64,000 nt of DNA, from positions 4,958,501-5,022,500 of the forward strand of contig NC_011566.1 of assembly GCF_000014885.1 (NCBI RefSeq), written 5' to 3'. Each line of letters begins with the position of its first letter. Within the stretch, counting starts at the first letter, position 1. The notes beneath the pieces were generated by a model. It was not told the DNA's origin. It made no database searches and was given only the letters and a program-made list of their open reading frames with translations. The stretch comes from Shewanella piezotolerans WP3. Its GTDB lineage: Bacteria; Pseudomonadota; Gammaproteobacteria; Enterobacterales; Shewanellaceae. Shown here piece after piece: positions 26,408-35,735 of this stretch. The translations under genes were made by a program, and so were the position numbers.

Positions 26408-26422
26408 ATTGGTCTTACCAAT
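26408..26422. promoter_or_regulatory. PdhR operator
   Basis: ATTGGTCTTACCAAT matches the E. coli PdhR consensus ATTGGT-NNN-ACCAAT at every fixed base. It lies between the likely promoter and the pdhR start, where binding blocks transcription. Confidence 0.92.
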
Positions 26423-26691
26423 TTAATTGACTGAGCGCACTTTATCAAATCACACTTTAGATGTCTAGTTCGTGATCTGCATCATATCCATGCGCGATGT
26501 GTGAGCATAGCTGATTTTTTTCAACATGGGGTCAGACCAATGTTCCAATTGATATGTTTATCGTTGAAAAGTCTCTTAATACCAATCGGTATAAGCAGCC
26601 TGCATCAGTAACGATTAAAAATTCTAGCGATACAAAAAGAGGGTCGCTTATTCACAGCAGACCCCCACGTTTGGTTGAAGCCTTGGTGTGA

Positions 26692-27543
26692 TTAACTCAC
26701 CACGCCAAAAATTGTCATCAGCGACAGTACAGTAATCAGTAAAATAAAGTTACGCTTGCTCAGCTGTAAAAGTGCAATCGTAGACTGCACACACACTGGC
26801 GCAGAGGAAGCCTCAGGTAGCTCCTCCGCTTCAATAGCAACTGTAGTAATAATATCTCGAGCCTGTGCTTTAGGATTAAATGCTAAACCCATCCAAGATG
26901 AAATAGACTGCCTAAACTGACCACTTAGTACATAACCAAATGCAAAAATACGGCTTGGCAGCCAATCGAGTATAAATAACAGGGTATCAACCAAAGGTAG
27001 TGAAAGCTCGCGCTTACGATTGTCTTCACTATAAAAGCGCACTGTGCAATAAAGCACTGCACCAACAGGTCCGAGAATGATTAAGTACAAAGCAATTGCA
27101 CCATAATAACGATAGTTGATCCAAGCAACGCTCTGACCCACATGCTCACCCAACTCCTGCTCGCTCACAGACTCAAGGCATTTACTTGAGTCCAACTCGG
27201 CAGCATAGTTAAAACATGCTTGAGAATCACCGCGACAAGCTGCCTGAATATAACGTTTAAAAGCTTGTCTTTGCTGGTTATGGCTAAAACACAAGACGGC
27301 AACTGCAACCCATAAAACTAAGCTTACAGCTCCCCAAACCATGCCAGATACAAACCAAGAGACGATATTTATCGACAGTGCAGGTAATAGTAGCGCTAAC
27401 GCCATCATCAATGTTGATTGCACTTGTTTGTCACCAAATAGCGCCTGATGATACTTAGCTAACAGCACGTCAAATTGCCAAGCATCTGGCAATAAGCGCA
27501 TGCGCTCAACGAAAATTGCGATTAATAACGAAAATAAAGCCAT
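26692..27543 (-). CDS. ampE: Inner-membrane protein AmpE
   Basis: Membrane protein of the CobD/CbiB-like AmpE family, co-transcribed with ampD and classically tied to beta-lactamase induction; exact role unknown. 283 aa with about four hydrophobic segments: residues 45-63, 70-86, 145-165 and the C-terminal 260-280. Conserved features include the N-terminal LLIAIFVERMRLLP, WINYRYYGAIALYL and DTLLFILDWLPSRIFAFGY, all matching E. coli AmpE in place. Its start is 47 bases after the ampD stop. No clear terminator was seen in the 307 bases between it and pdhR. Confidence 0.93.
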   Translation of the reverse strand: MALFSLLIAIFVERMRLLPDAWQFDVLLAKYHQALFGDKQVQSTLMMALALLLPALSINIVSWFVSGMVWGAVSLVLWVAVAVLCFSHNQQRQAFKRYIQAACRGDSQACFNYAAELDSSKCLESVSEQELGEHVGQSVAWINYRYYGAIALYLIILGPVGAVLYCTVRFYSEDNRKRELSLPLVDTLLFILDWLPSRIFAFGYVLSGQFRQSISSWMGLAFNPKAQARDIITTVAIEAEELPEASSAPVCVQSTIALLQLSKRNFILLITVLSLMTIFGVVS

Positions 27544-27589
27544 CGGTATTCCATCCCCTATCTTCTAACACAAAACAAGTTCAGCAGTG

Positions 27590-28132
27590 TTAAAGCAATC
27601 CTTTAAAGCGCTGCCAATCAAAACTATTACCAGGATCGGTTTTTCGTCCCGGTGCTATATCACAATGACCCACAATTCTGTCGGGCGTTAATGCCGGGTA
27701 ATGAGCAATCAAAGTGCTGGTCAATTCAGCTAAGCGGGCATATTGCTCATCGGTGTAGTTAATATCATCAGTGCCTTCAAGCTCAACACCCAAGGCAAAA
27801 TCATTACAACCCGTTCTACCATCAAAGACAGACACACCAGCATGCCAAGCTCTATCATCACACGACACATACTGCACCAGCTCGCCATCTCGTCGAATAA
27901 GAAAATGCGCCGAAACTTCTAAGCCATCCAAGTCTTTAAAGCTTGGGTCTGCAGTTATATCTAAACAACCTTGGAACAGCTGATCAATATAAGGTAGGCC
28001 AAAGCGACCCGCCGGCAAACTGATGTTATGCACAACTAACAAACTAACTTCATTTAACGGCCGCAAATTAAAATGGGGCGATAAACAAAAGCGCGCTTGA
28101 GTGAACCAACCATCAATCACAGTAAACGACAA
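27590..28132 (-). CDS. ampD: 1,6-anhydro-N-acetylmuramyl-L-alanine amidase AmpD
   Basis: Cytosolic zinc amidase of peptidoglycan recycling; it splits the anhydroMurNAc-peptide signal and so keeps AmpR-type beta-lactamases off. 180 aa. Zinc ligands visible: His35 (VVHNISLP), His156 (GHCDIAPGRKTDPG) and Asp166; the conserved Glu lies in GVELEGTDD (117-119). Length and motifs match the family. First gene of ampD-ampE and divergent from nadC. A family B repeat element occupies much of the gap between them. Confidence 0.96.
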   Translation of the reverse strand: MSFTVIDGWFTQARFCLSPHFNLRPLNEVSLLVVHNISLPAGRFGLPYIDQLFQGCLDITADPSFKDLDGLEVSAHFLIRRDGELVQYVSCDDRAWHAGVSVFDGRTGCNDFALGVELEGTDDINYTDEQYARLAELTSTLIAHYPALTPDRIVGHCDIAPGRKTDPGNSFDWQRFKGLL

Positions 28133-28204
28133 TTTAAGCCTATTAATCTATATAGATAGTACTTCCACTTTATCAGGTTTAACCCTATGAATATAGCCGA
28201 TGTT

Positions 28205-28483
28205 TATACCCACTCTAGCTGAAGATGCAGGATTCAGTGGCAGTTTAATGGACTTTAATCACGGCATTGATTGCGACTAATGGTCATTCCCTTGGTAAAA
28301 TCAATAACACTGAATAACGTCCATGCTATTTATAATAAGAAACGCCCATCAATGAAGGCTTTGTGTCAGCCCACTTCGTCGTTGCACTAACTTAAAAGGG
28401 AATAACCATTTCTACGTCAATGCGCCTAGAATTGAATTGGCACAATGCCTCTGAAACGAGCACCTTCAAATAGAACGGGGATA
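28205..28483. mobile_element. MITE-like element, family B copy 1 (~279 bp)
   Basis: Begins TATACCC and ends GGGGATA, with inverted ends through GAAGATGC... / ...GCACCTTC. It contains the core TTAAAAGGGAATAACCATTTCT. Short form without the ~100-base module. Sits in the ampD-nadC promoter region, so it may shift expression of either gene. Confidence 0.8.
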
Positions 28484-28617
28484 ACCTATTTGGATCGTAA
28501 ACAAGCCGATAGGTTTGAAACATTAAAACCGATAATACTAGCCTTTATGTTAAGATAAACTCCATATAAAATTACCCGTAAACTATTACGACTTAAAGTC
28601 AGTAAGGACAGCCCATC

Positions 28618-29502
28618 ATGCTTGAAAATGACATTCGACTCTCAGTCAAAGCCGCACTTGACGAAGATTTAGGTCATCAAGATACTTACTCTTCGGTTTC
28701 ACTGTCACAGCGCTGCGACGCGGATATCACCGCCCAGCTAATTCCAGCTGATAGAATCGCACAAGCAACATTAATCACCCGCGAAGAGGGCGTTTTTTGT
28801 GGCAAGGCATGGGCCGAACAAGTGTTTAATCAACTCGGTGGTGAAGTCGCGCTGCATTGGCATGTAGATGATGGTGACTTAGTGGTGCCGAATCAGCTGC
28901 TGTGTGAATTAGAAGGTCCTGCACGCGCAATTCTTACCGGCGAGCGCACTGCAATGAACTTCATCCAAACGCTTTCCGGCGTTGCCACGCTAACCAAACA
29001 TTACGTTGACCGCTTATCAGGGACTCATACCCAACTGTTAGATACTCGCAAAACGATTCCAGGGCTGAGAACCGCACAAAAATATGCGGTAACTTGTGGT
29101 GGTGGCAAAAACCATCGCATCGGATTATTTGATGCATTCTTGATAAAAGAGAATCACATCATGGCTTGTGGCAGCATCGCCTTGGCGATTGCAGCCGCTC
29201 GAGCGCTACACGCAGACAAGCCAGTTGAGGTAGAGGTAGAAAGTATCGCAGAGCTGACCCAAGCACTTGATGCGCAGTCAGACATTGTGATGCTAGATAA
29301 CTTTGATGTCACCATGATGCTGGACGCAGTAGGGCTCAATAAACAGTATAAAGCCAAAGGTATGGGCGTAAAGCTTGAAGTTTCCGGTGACGTCACCCTT
29401 GAAACGATTGCAGAGTTTGCAAAAACAGGCGTCGATTATATTTCAGTTGGTGCGTTGACTAAGCACGTGCGAGCACTAGATCTATCTTTAAGACTTAAAT
29501 AG
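28618..29502 (+). CDS. nadC: Quinolinate phosphoribosyltransferase NadC
   Basis: Converts quinolinate and PRPP to nicotinate mononucleotide in de novo NAD synthesis; cytosolic. 294 aa. Family blocks: LTGERTAMNFIQTLSGVAT (near residues 102-120), LLDTRKTIPGLR, KYAVTCGGGKNHRIGL with the substrate-binding Lys/Arg/His, IKENHI, VEVE, and DFISVGALTKH-type ending VDYISVGALTKHVRALDLSLR. ATG 28618 fits the family N-terminus. It keeps the E. coli order ampD / nadC / pilin / pilB / pilC. Confidence 0.97.
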   Translation: MLENDIRLSVKAALDEDLGHQDTYSSVSLSQRCDADITAQLIPADRIAQATLITREEGVFCGKAWAEQVFNQLGGEVALHWHVDDGDLVVPNQLLCELEGPARAILTGERTAMNFIQTLSGVATLTKHYVDRLSGTHTQLLDTRKTIPGLRTAQKYAVTCGGGKNHRIGLFDAFLIKENHIMACGSIALAIAAARALHADKPVEVEVESIAELTQALDAQSDIVMLDNFDVTMMLDAVGLNKQYKAKGMGVKLEVSGDVTLETIAEFAKTGVDYISVGALTKHVRALDLSLRLK

Positions 29503-30987
29503 CCGTATTGAATAGCACTATTTTAGCAAAGGCTTTATTACTCATTTAAAGCTTTTGCTAACTCTTCTAACAAGTTTAACTTAGCTCTCAATAAAGACTT
29601 TCTATCACTGTTTATAATTCAACCAGCAAGTATTTTCTCATCGTAAATAAAGCTGATAGCTCAATTAATTTCCCTCTGCCAGTTAAACATTTATGCTATT
29701 GCCCATTAACCAGCAGCAATAGCAAATAGATACCGCTGGAATAACAACTAATTTAGAATAATTATCTGCATTTACAAATTATCACCGTATTTAATAAGCT
29801 CTCAAGCCAGCATGAAAGTCAGCTAACAGACAATGATTAGAAAGACCAAAAGCCAAATAGCCATACTGAGTACCAATATGTAGTTTGCCTTGGCACAGGC
29901 TTTGCTCTCTCAAGAAAGTTACTTGAATGTAAACAAATAGATCGCAACAGCAAGCAAAATCACCACGATTTAGCTTGCGCGAAACCAAGTTGGTAAACTA
30001 TCAAAACCCTGCGTCGAAACGCATAAAAAACAACCAACGGCGGTACTTAGCAAAACTGTGCTCAAGTTAACAAAAACCGTAAAAAGCGAGCACAACATGC
30101 AAAATGTTCCATTATGTAGCTTTAGACAGCGCTAAACCATTTATTCATCTTTAAGCGCCTTAAAAATGACACTACAGCATTAATCGTCAATATCGCCCGT
30201 GGTGACAATATATTGCTAGAACTTTTTGACACTACAAACACGACTTTTAGATGAATTAGCCATTAGATTGCAACTTTGTGCTCATTAGCTATTCCAATTT
30301 ATTTAACTTTGTACTAACTTTGCCTTTAGACGAGGCAATGACTAGATAGACTCGTGCTTTATGGTTATTAACTTGAGTTATTAATTGTGCAAAGCTAAGT
30401 CGATTTCAATTTGAGTTATAGCGTTAAATTTATTCAAGGCTATATCTAAAATGGGAATAACTGCTAAGTAAATATGTATGCTAAATAGCTAGTAGATATT
30501 TAACATATAATATGAGCTAAAAAAGGTTTAGCTATCTCTTCAGCTTTTACAAAAGAGAGCCCCAAAATATCTATCGATACGTTGGGACTAACTTTTCAAA
30601 CTTCTTGAAGAGGTGGAATATTCAGCTAACGGCTGAGCTAAGGGTTAAGCTAACGGCCAAGCTAACTGTTGAAGTGGCTGTTGAACTAGCGGTTAAAATA
30701 GCTGTAGTGACGTAAATGCTAGACCTTGATATATAAAAAGTAACAACCAATTAAAAATTAAGATAGACACTGACACCTTAGGTCGCGCTAAGCGTCTTAC
30801 CGGGTATAAGCAGCCACTTTAATGCTTCCCCGCTGACAATTAGCTTTGGATTTGGCGACATGCTAGCGCAGGAGCATCAAGCAAGGTTGAAGCACTATTA
30901 AACTAAGTAGTGGTATGTGCGTTAATATGTGACCTCAATAGATATAGGCGCATAGCACTCACTTGAAGCTTTCTAATGGAGATAGAC
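29503..30987. other. 1.5 kb AT-rich gap between nadC and pilA
   Basis: No credible gene on either strand. A 15-base stem (29523-29561, TTAGCAAAGGCTTTA with TAAAGCTTTTGCTAA, one mispair) follows nadC, but no U tract comes after it. A 12-base tandem repeat lies at 30625-30696. The rest is AT-rich and presumably holds the pilA promoter; I see no convincing -24/-12 or -10/-35 pair. Confidence 0.5.
30625..30696. repeat. 12-bp degenerate tandem repeat, six units
   Basis: Units GCTAACGGCTGA, GCTAAGGGTTAA, GCTAACGGCCAA, GCTAACTGTTGA, then two weaker ones (AGTGGCTGTTGA, ACTAGCGGTTAA). One frame is open across it and spells a four-residue pattern, but it has no ATG, so I do not call a gene. Confidence 0.7.
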
Positions 30988-31320
30988 ATGAAAAACATGA
31001 TGAACAAATCACAAATGAGCAAAGCTAAGGGCTTCACCCTAATCGAATTAATGATCGTAGTTGCGATTATCGGTATTTTGGCAGCGATTGCATTGCCTGC
31101 GTATAATGACTATGTTGAAAAAGGTAAAGTCAACTCTTGTCTAGCGGAAGCTAGTGCGCATACTAAAGCGGTTGCAGCTTCAACGATTGCGGGACTCACT
31201 CCGCCGACCTATGCGAAGGCAGCTTGTACTGGTGGCGAGAGTTCAAACGTTTTCTCTGTTACTGGTGTAACGCAGACAATTACTTGCGTAGCCTCAACAG
31301 CGTCTTGCAACTTGACATAA
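30988..31320 (+). CDS. pilA: Type IVa major pilin PilA
   Basis: Structural subunit of the type IV pilus. 110 aa prepilin with a 15-residue leader ending KG, cleaved by PilD before FTLIELMIVVAIIGILAAIA, the hydrophobic N-terminal helix with the essential Glu5. C-terminal cysteines (near TCVAST and ASCNLT) can form the D-loop disulfide. ATG 30988 is preferred over ATG 30976 because GGAGA lies five bases before it. Small for a pilin but complete. Followed by its own terminator, so it is expressed above pilBCD. Confidence 0.95.
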   Translation: MKNMMNKSQMSKAKGFTLIELMIVVAIIGILAAIALPAYNDYVEKGKVNSCLAEASAHTKAVAASTIAGLTPPTYAKAACTGGESSNVFSVTGVTQTITCVASTASCNLT

Positions 31321-31328
31321 TTCAGGCC

Positions 31329-31360
31329 GCCACTGAGTTGTAGACTCAGTGGCAGTTTTC
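31329..31360 (+). terminator. Terminator after pilA
   Basis: GCCACTGAGT (31329-31338) pairs with ACTCAGTGGC (31344-31353) around TGTAG, followed by AGTTTTCTT. Separates high pilin expression from pilBCD. Confidence 0.92.
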
Positions 31361-31524
31361 TTATGATATAAGATAACCAATTACGAATAACATTCGAAGT
31401 TGGTTATCTAGAAGTAAAGTTATCAAGATGAAATCTTGCGTTTTTCCGTAGGATTCCCGAACTAATTATTGTTATTATCTATTATTAGAAGGCAAATATA
31501 TAATAGCTGAAGTAAGGAATACTA

Positions 31525-33231
31525 ATGCCTACCACAGGTCTTCATCTTGGCTTATCTACTCTTTTTATTCGCAAAAACCTACTTAGCGAAGAGCAAATAT
31601 CATCAGCTATATCTATTTCTCGTAAAAAGCATACCTCGCTAGTCAGCACCATTATCCAGCAGCAGTTGATATCAGCTCGAACCATTGCCGAACTCTGCTA
31701 TGAAGAATATGGTACTCCTCTACTCGATCTTAATGAGTTTGATGTTGCAGCCATTCCCGATGAATTTCTCAATAGAAAACTGATTGAGAAGCACAAATGT
31801 TTACCGTTATTTAAGCGTGGTAACCGCCTCTATATCGCCACCTCTGATCCCACTAATATCGCCGCTTTAGAGGATTTTCAATTCAGCGCGGGTTTGCACG
31901 CCGAAGCTATTCTAGTTGAAGATGATAAGCTCAGCAAAGCACTAGAGAGTGTACTTGAAGAGGATATTACATCACTTGACTTAAGCGCTATTGATGAAGA
32001 AGCCCTTGCAGGCATCGAAGTTACCGATACCGATAAACGCGATGAAGAACAAGGTGATGGAAAAGATGACGCGCCTATCGTCATTTACATCAATAAAATT
32101 CTTACTGATGCCATTCGCAAGGGTGCATCAGATCTGCACTTTGAGCCTTATGAGAAACGCTACCGCATTCGTTTTCGTATCGACGGTATCTTGCAAGAGG
32201 TTTCAGAGCCACCAGTCAACCTTTCTGGCCGTATTTCAGCCCGCTTAAAGGTAATGTCCAAACTTGATATAGCTGAGCGCCGAGTGCCGCAAGATGGTCG
32301 CATCAAGATGAAGATGTCGCGCACTAAATCTATCGATTTTCGTGTCAGCACTCTGCCCACTATTTGGGGTGAAAAAATAGTGATGCGTATTCTGGACTCC
32401 TCTTCGGCGCAGTTAGGTATCGAAAAGCTGGGTTATGAAGATGACCAAAGGCTGATGTACGAGGAGATGCTGGCCAAACCCCAAGGGATGATATTGGTTA
32501 CTGGCCCTACCGGTTCTGGTAAAACAGTATCTCTCTATACAGGGTTAAATATCCTTAACACTGCTGAGCGCAATATCTCTACCGCCGAAGATCCGGTGGA
32601 GATCAACCTTGAAGGCGTTAACCAAGTTCATATTAACCTTAAAGCGGGGTTAACTTTTGCCTCTGCGCTGCGCTCATTCTTGCGTCAAGATCCTGATGTG
32701 GTGATGGTCGGTGAAATTCGAGACTTAGAAACCGCTGAGATTGCCATTAAGGCTGCGCAAACCGGTCATTTAGTACTATCGACCTTGCATACCAACTCCG
32801 CTGCTGAGACTTTAACACGTCTAATCAATATGGGCGTTCCAGGCTATAACATTGCCAGCTCGGTTAACCTAATTATTGCTCAGCGGCTATCAAGGCGCCT
32901 ATGCCAACACTGTAAAACCCCTGAAGAGATCCCAACGGATGAACTACTGAAGCTTGGCTTTAGCCAAACACAAATAGATACAGATATTACCCCCTATAAA
33001 CCAGTCGGCTGTGAACACTGCACTGCCGGTTATAAAGGCCGTGTCGGCATCTATGAAGTGATGAAGATGTCAGATGAGATCGCCCGCACCATTATGGAGG
33101 GAGGGAATTCATTGCAAATTCTTAAGCAGGCTAAATCGCAAGGGATGCGAGATCTGAGGGATTCAGGTCTGCTAAAGGTTACTCAAGGTGTAACTAGTAT
33201 TGCCGAGATTAATCGTGTTACCAGCTTTTAA
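31525..33231 (+). CDS. pilB: Type IV pilus extension ATPase PilB
   Basis: Hexameric cytoplasmic ATPase that powers pilus assembly. 568 aa. N-terminal MshEN-type domain (residues ~10-150), which in relatives can bind c-di-GMP; an acidic linker; Asp box; Walker A GPTGSGKT (about 331-338); Walker B-like DPDVVMVGEIRD; His box GHLVLSTLHTN; and the zinc tetracysteine CQHC...CEHC. All motifs are intact. ATG 31525 has AAGGAAT upstream. First gene of pilB-pilC-pilD. Confidence 0.97.
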   Translation: MPTTGLHLGLSTLFIRKNLLSEEQISSAISISRKKHTSLVSTIIQQQLISARTIAELCYEEYGTPLLDLNEFDVAAIPDEFLNRKLIEKHKCLPLFKRGNRLYIATSDPTNIAALEDFQFSAGLHAEAILVEDDKLSKALESVLEEDITSLDLSAIDEEALAGIEVTDTDKRDEEQGDGKDDAPIVIYINKILTDAIRKGASDLHFEPYEKRYRIRFRIDGILQEVSEPPVNLSGRISARLKVMSKLDIAERRVPQDGRIKMKMSRTKSIDFRVSTLPTIWGEKIVMRILDSSSAQLGIEKLGYEDDQRLMYEEMLAKPQGMILVTGPTGSGKTVSLYTGLNILNTAERNISTAEDPVEINLEGVNQVHINLKAGLTFASALRSFLRQDPDVVMVGEIRDLETAEIAIKAAQTGHLVLSTLHTNSAAETLTRLINMGVPGYNIASSVNLIIAQRLSRRLCQHCKTPEEIPTDELLKLGFSQTQIDTDITPYKPVGCEHCTAGYKGRVGIYEVMKMSDEIARTIMEGGNSLQILKQAKSQGMRDLRDSGLLKVTQGVTSIAEINRVTSF

Positions 33232-33275
33232 TCAAAAATGATTGTCGACCTAAAACAATAAGATAGAAGGCACCA

Positions 33276-34541
33276 ATGGCTACAGCAAGCAGTCAATTAT
33301 CAAAAAAGAGAGGCGCGCAAAAAAGCCAGCCAAAAGTTGTCACATACTCCTGGAAAGGGGTTAACCGCGATGGCCGTCGCACCTCCGGCGAACTTAGAGG
33401 AGTGTCTAGCGCTGAAATTAGGGCGCAACTGAAAGCCCAAGGCGTCATCCCCAAAAATGTTCGCAAAAAGTCTGCACCACTGTTTAAATCTGAGAAAAAA
33501 ATCAAGCCCATGGATATCGCCATGGTTACCCGCCAGGTAGCTACCATGTTGGCTGCTGGCGTGCCAATTGTAACTACTCTTGAGTTACTCGGGAAAGGCC
33601 ATGAGAAGCCTAAAATGCGCGAGTTGTTAGCAACTATCGTCAATGATGTGCAATCAGGCATTCCATTGTCAGAGGCGCTTCGTCCCCACAGACTCTACTT
33701 TGATGAACTGTATGTTGACTTAGTGGCCGCAGGTGAGCACTCCGGCAGTCTAGATGCAGTATTTGATCGTATTGCCACCTACCGTGAAAAATCAGAAGCG
33801 CTTAAATCAAAAATCAAAAAGGCGATGTTTTATCCAGCTTCAGTAGTTATTGTTGCTGTTATTGTAACTGCCTTATTACTGCTCTTTGTTGTACCGCAGT
33901 TTGAAACTATATTTCAGGGCTTTGGTGCCGAATTGCCTGCTTTTACTCAAATTGTCGTCAACTTATCTCGTTGGCTTCAATCCTCTTGGTATATTTTTGT
34001 TATAGCCATTATTGCTGCTGTTTGGGGCTTTAGGCGAGCGCACCGTAACTCTCAGCTATTTCGCGATAAAATTGATGAAATTATCTTAAAGATCCCTTTA
34101 ATTGGTGAAATTTTACATAAAGGCGCCATGGCAAAATTTGCCCGCACCTTAGCAACCACCTTTGCCGCGGGTGTGCCACTGATTGATGGCTTAGAGTCTG
34201 CCGCCGGCGCCTCAGGTAATGCAGTGTATAAAAAAGCTGTACTGAATATTCGCACCGAAGTGATGTCGGGCATGCAGATGAATGTCGCTATGCGCACCAC
34301 AGGACTGTTTCCTGATATGATGATCCAGATGGTGATGATTGGTGAAGAATCAGGCTCATTGGATAGCATGCTCAACAAAGTGGCCAATATTTACGAAATG
34401 CAGGTGGATGACGCAGTAGATGGCTTATCAAGCCTAATTGAACCTATTATGATGGTAGTTATTGGCACTGTAGTTGGTGGCCTTATTGTAGCTATGTACT
34501 TACCGATTTTCCAATTAGGTAATGTAGTGGGCGGAGGCTAG
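33276..34541 (+). CDS. pilC: Type IV pilus inner-membrane platform PilC
   Basis: Polytopic protein on which PilB and PilT act. 421 aa with two T2SS-F domains (about residues 85-205 and 285-410), each starting in a cytoplasmic helical bundle (VTRQVATMLAAGVPIV and FARTLATTFAAGVPLI) and followed by membrane helices. Three hydrophobic segments (~185-205, 230-250, 385-410). 44 bases after pilB, 53 before pilD; one operon. Confidence 0.96.
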   Translation: MATASSQLSKKRGAQKSQPKVVTYSWKGVNRDGRRTSGELRGVSSAEIRAQLKAQGVIPKNVRKKSAPLFKSEKKIKPMDIAMVTRQVATMLAAGVPIVTTLELLGKGHEKPKMRELLATIVNDVQSGIPLSEALRPHRLYFDELYVDLVAAGEHSGSLDAVFDRIATYREKSEALKSKIKKAMFYPASVVIVAVIVTALLLLFVVPQFETIFQGFGAELPAFTQIVVNLSRWLQSSWYIFVIAIIAAVWGFRRAHRNSQLFRDKIDEIILKIPLIGEILHKGAMAKFARTLATTFAAGVPLIDGLESAAGASGNAVYKKAVLNIRTEVMSGMQMNVAMRTTGLFPDMMIQMVMIGEESGSLDSMLNKVANIYEMQVDDAVDGLSSLIEPIMMVVIGTVVGGLIVAMYLPIFQLGNVVGGG

Positions 34542-34594
34542 ACTCCTTTAGACTTTATAAAATAGAATTTAAAAAAATAATAGATTGAAAAATA

Positions 34595-35506
34595 ATGACT
34601 GAATTAATTACCGTTTTTAACCAGAACCTTTGGCTCTTTGTCTCCCTTAGCTTTGTTTTTGCTGCAGTTATTGGCAGCTTTTTGAATGTGGTGGTGCACC
34701 GCTTACCGGTGATGATGAAAAGAGACTGGCAGCAAGAGTGCAACCACTATTTAGCTGAGTATAAAAAACCAGTATTTGAGCAAAATGAAAAAGCACTTAC
34801 TGCACCAATCGATGAGTTTCCTGAAAAGTATAACTTAGTGGTACCAGGCTCTGCCTGCCCTAAGTGTAAAACCAATATCAAACCGATACATAACTTGCCG
34901 ATTATTGGCTGGCTAATGCTACGCGGCAAATGCGCCGCTTGTAAAAACCCAATATCGGCGCGCTATCCAATAGTAGAGCTTATCACTGGCGCGTTAGTGG
35001 CTTTTCTTGCTTGGCATTTTGGCCCGACTGCAGAGTTTGTCTTCAGTACTATTTTGACCTTTGCTTTAGTGGTGCTCACTGGCATAGATCTCGATGAGAT
35101 GTTATTGCCCGATCAAATTACTTTGCCACTTTTATGGTTAGGGCTAATCTTAAACCTAAGTGGTACTTTTGTGTCGATGTCAGACGCGATAGTGGGCGCT
35201 GCCGCGGGTTACTTAAGCCTTTGGAGCGTGTTCTGGGCATTTAAGCTGCTAACCGGTAAGGAAGGCATGGGCTATGGTGATTTTAAGTTGCTAGCTGTAT
35301 TTGGCGCCTGGTTTGGCTGGCAAGTATTACCCTTGGTGATTCTACTGTCTTCACTGGTCGGCGCAATTGTTGGCATTAGCTTAATTGCATTTAAAAAGCT
35401 TAACCAAGGTAACCCTATTCCTTTTGGTCCCTATATCGCCGCTGCTGGCTGGATTGCCATGATATGGGGCGAGTCGATCACCCAATGGTATATATCAACG
35501 CTTTGA
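34595..35506 (+). CDS. pilD: Prepilin peptidase / N-methyltransferase PilD
   Basis: Bitopic inner-membrane enzyme that removes the pilin leader and methylates the new N-terminus. 303 aa. N-terminal methylation domain with zinc cysteines in CPKC and CAAC (residues ~89-116). Aspartate protease dyad in TGIDLDEMLLPD and GYGDFK. About seven membrane helices. Third gene of the pil operon; also serves type II secretion if present elsewhere. Confidence 0.97.
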   Translation: MTELITVFNQNLWLFVSLSFVFAAVIGSFLNVVVHRLPVMMKRDWQQECNHYLAEYKKPVFEQNEKALTAPIDEFPEKYNLVVPGSACPKCKTNIKPIHNLPIIGWLMLRGKCAACKNPISARYPIVELITGALVAFLAWHFGPTAEFVFSTILTFALVVLTGIDLDEMLLPDQITLPLLWLGLILNLSGTFVSMSDAIVGAAAGYLSLWSVFWAFKLLTGKEGMGYGDFKLLAVFGAWFGWQVLPLVILLSSLVGAIVGISLIAFKKLNQGNPIPFGPYIAAAGWIAMIWGESITQWYISTL

Positions 35507-35537
35507 CTTTAGGAGCTAGGCTCGAGTATTCGAGGTA

Positions 35538-35695
35538 CTATGTACTATCAAAGACGGTAAAGTCTTAAGCGCACTGCCTAGGACTGGTGACTTCGTCACT
35601 ACGGAACGCTTCGCTTACGCTGAAAACTAGAACAGCGACGGCATAAATGCCGACCTACTGTAAAAGAAGGTGCTGGCGAAGGTCCTAGTACATAG
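35538..35695. repeat. Inverted-repeat bounded intergenic segment between pilD and coaE
   Basis: CTATGTACTA (35538-35547) is exactly complementary to TAGTACATAG (35686-35695). Between them are several short palindromes (GGTGACTTCGTCACTAC, GACGGCATAAATGCCG). It looks like a structured repeat unit rather than a gene; relatives elsewhere cannot be checked here. Confidence 0.45.
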
Positions 35696-35735
35696 GATCT
35701 TCTAAGCTTTTAGAATTAATTAATTTTGAGGGGCT

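Noticed and set aside
29791..29988. Short minus-strand frame in the nadC-pilA gap
   Set aside because: No ribosome site, no recognisable family, and ordinary for AT-rich non-coding DNA.
30500..30717. Open frame across the 12-base repeat reading a K-R...V-V-T peptide
   Set aside because: About 60 codons with no ATG or GTG start and no ribosome site; best explained by the repeat itself.
30854..30870. Possible sigma-54 promoter (TTGGCGACATGCTAGC) upstream of pilA
   Set aside because: GG and GC have the right spacing, but too few other consensus bases match and it is about 120 bases from the start.
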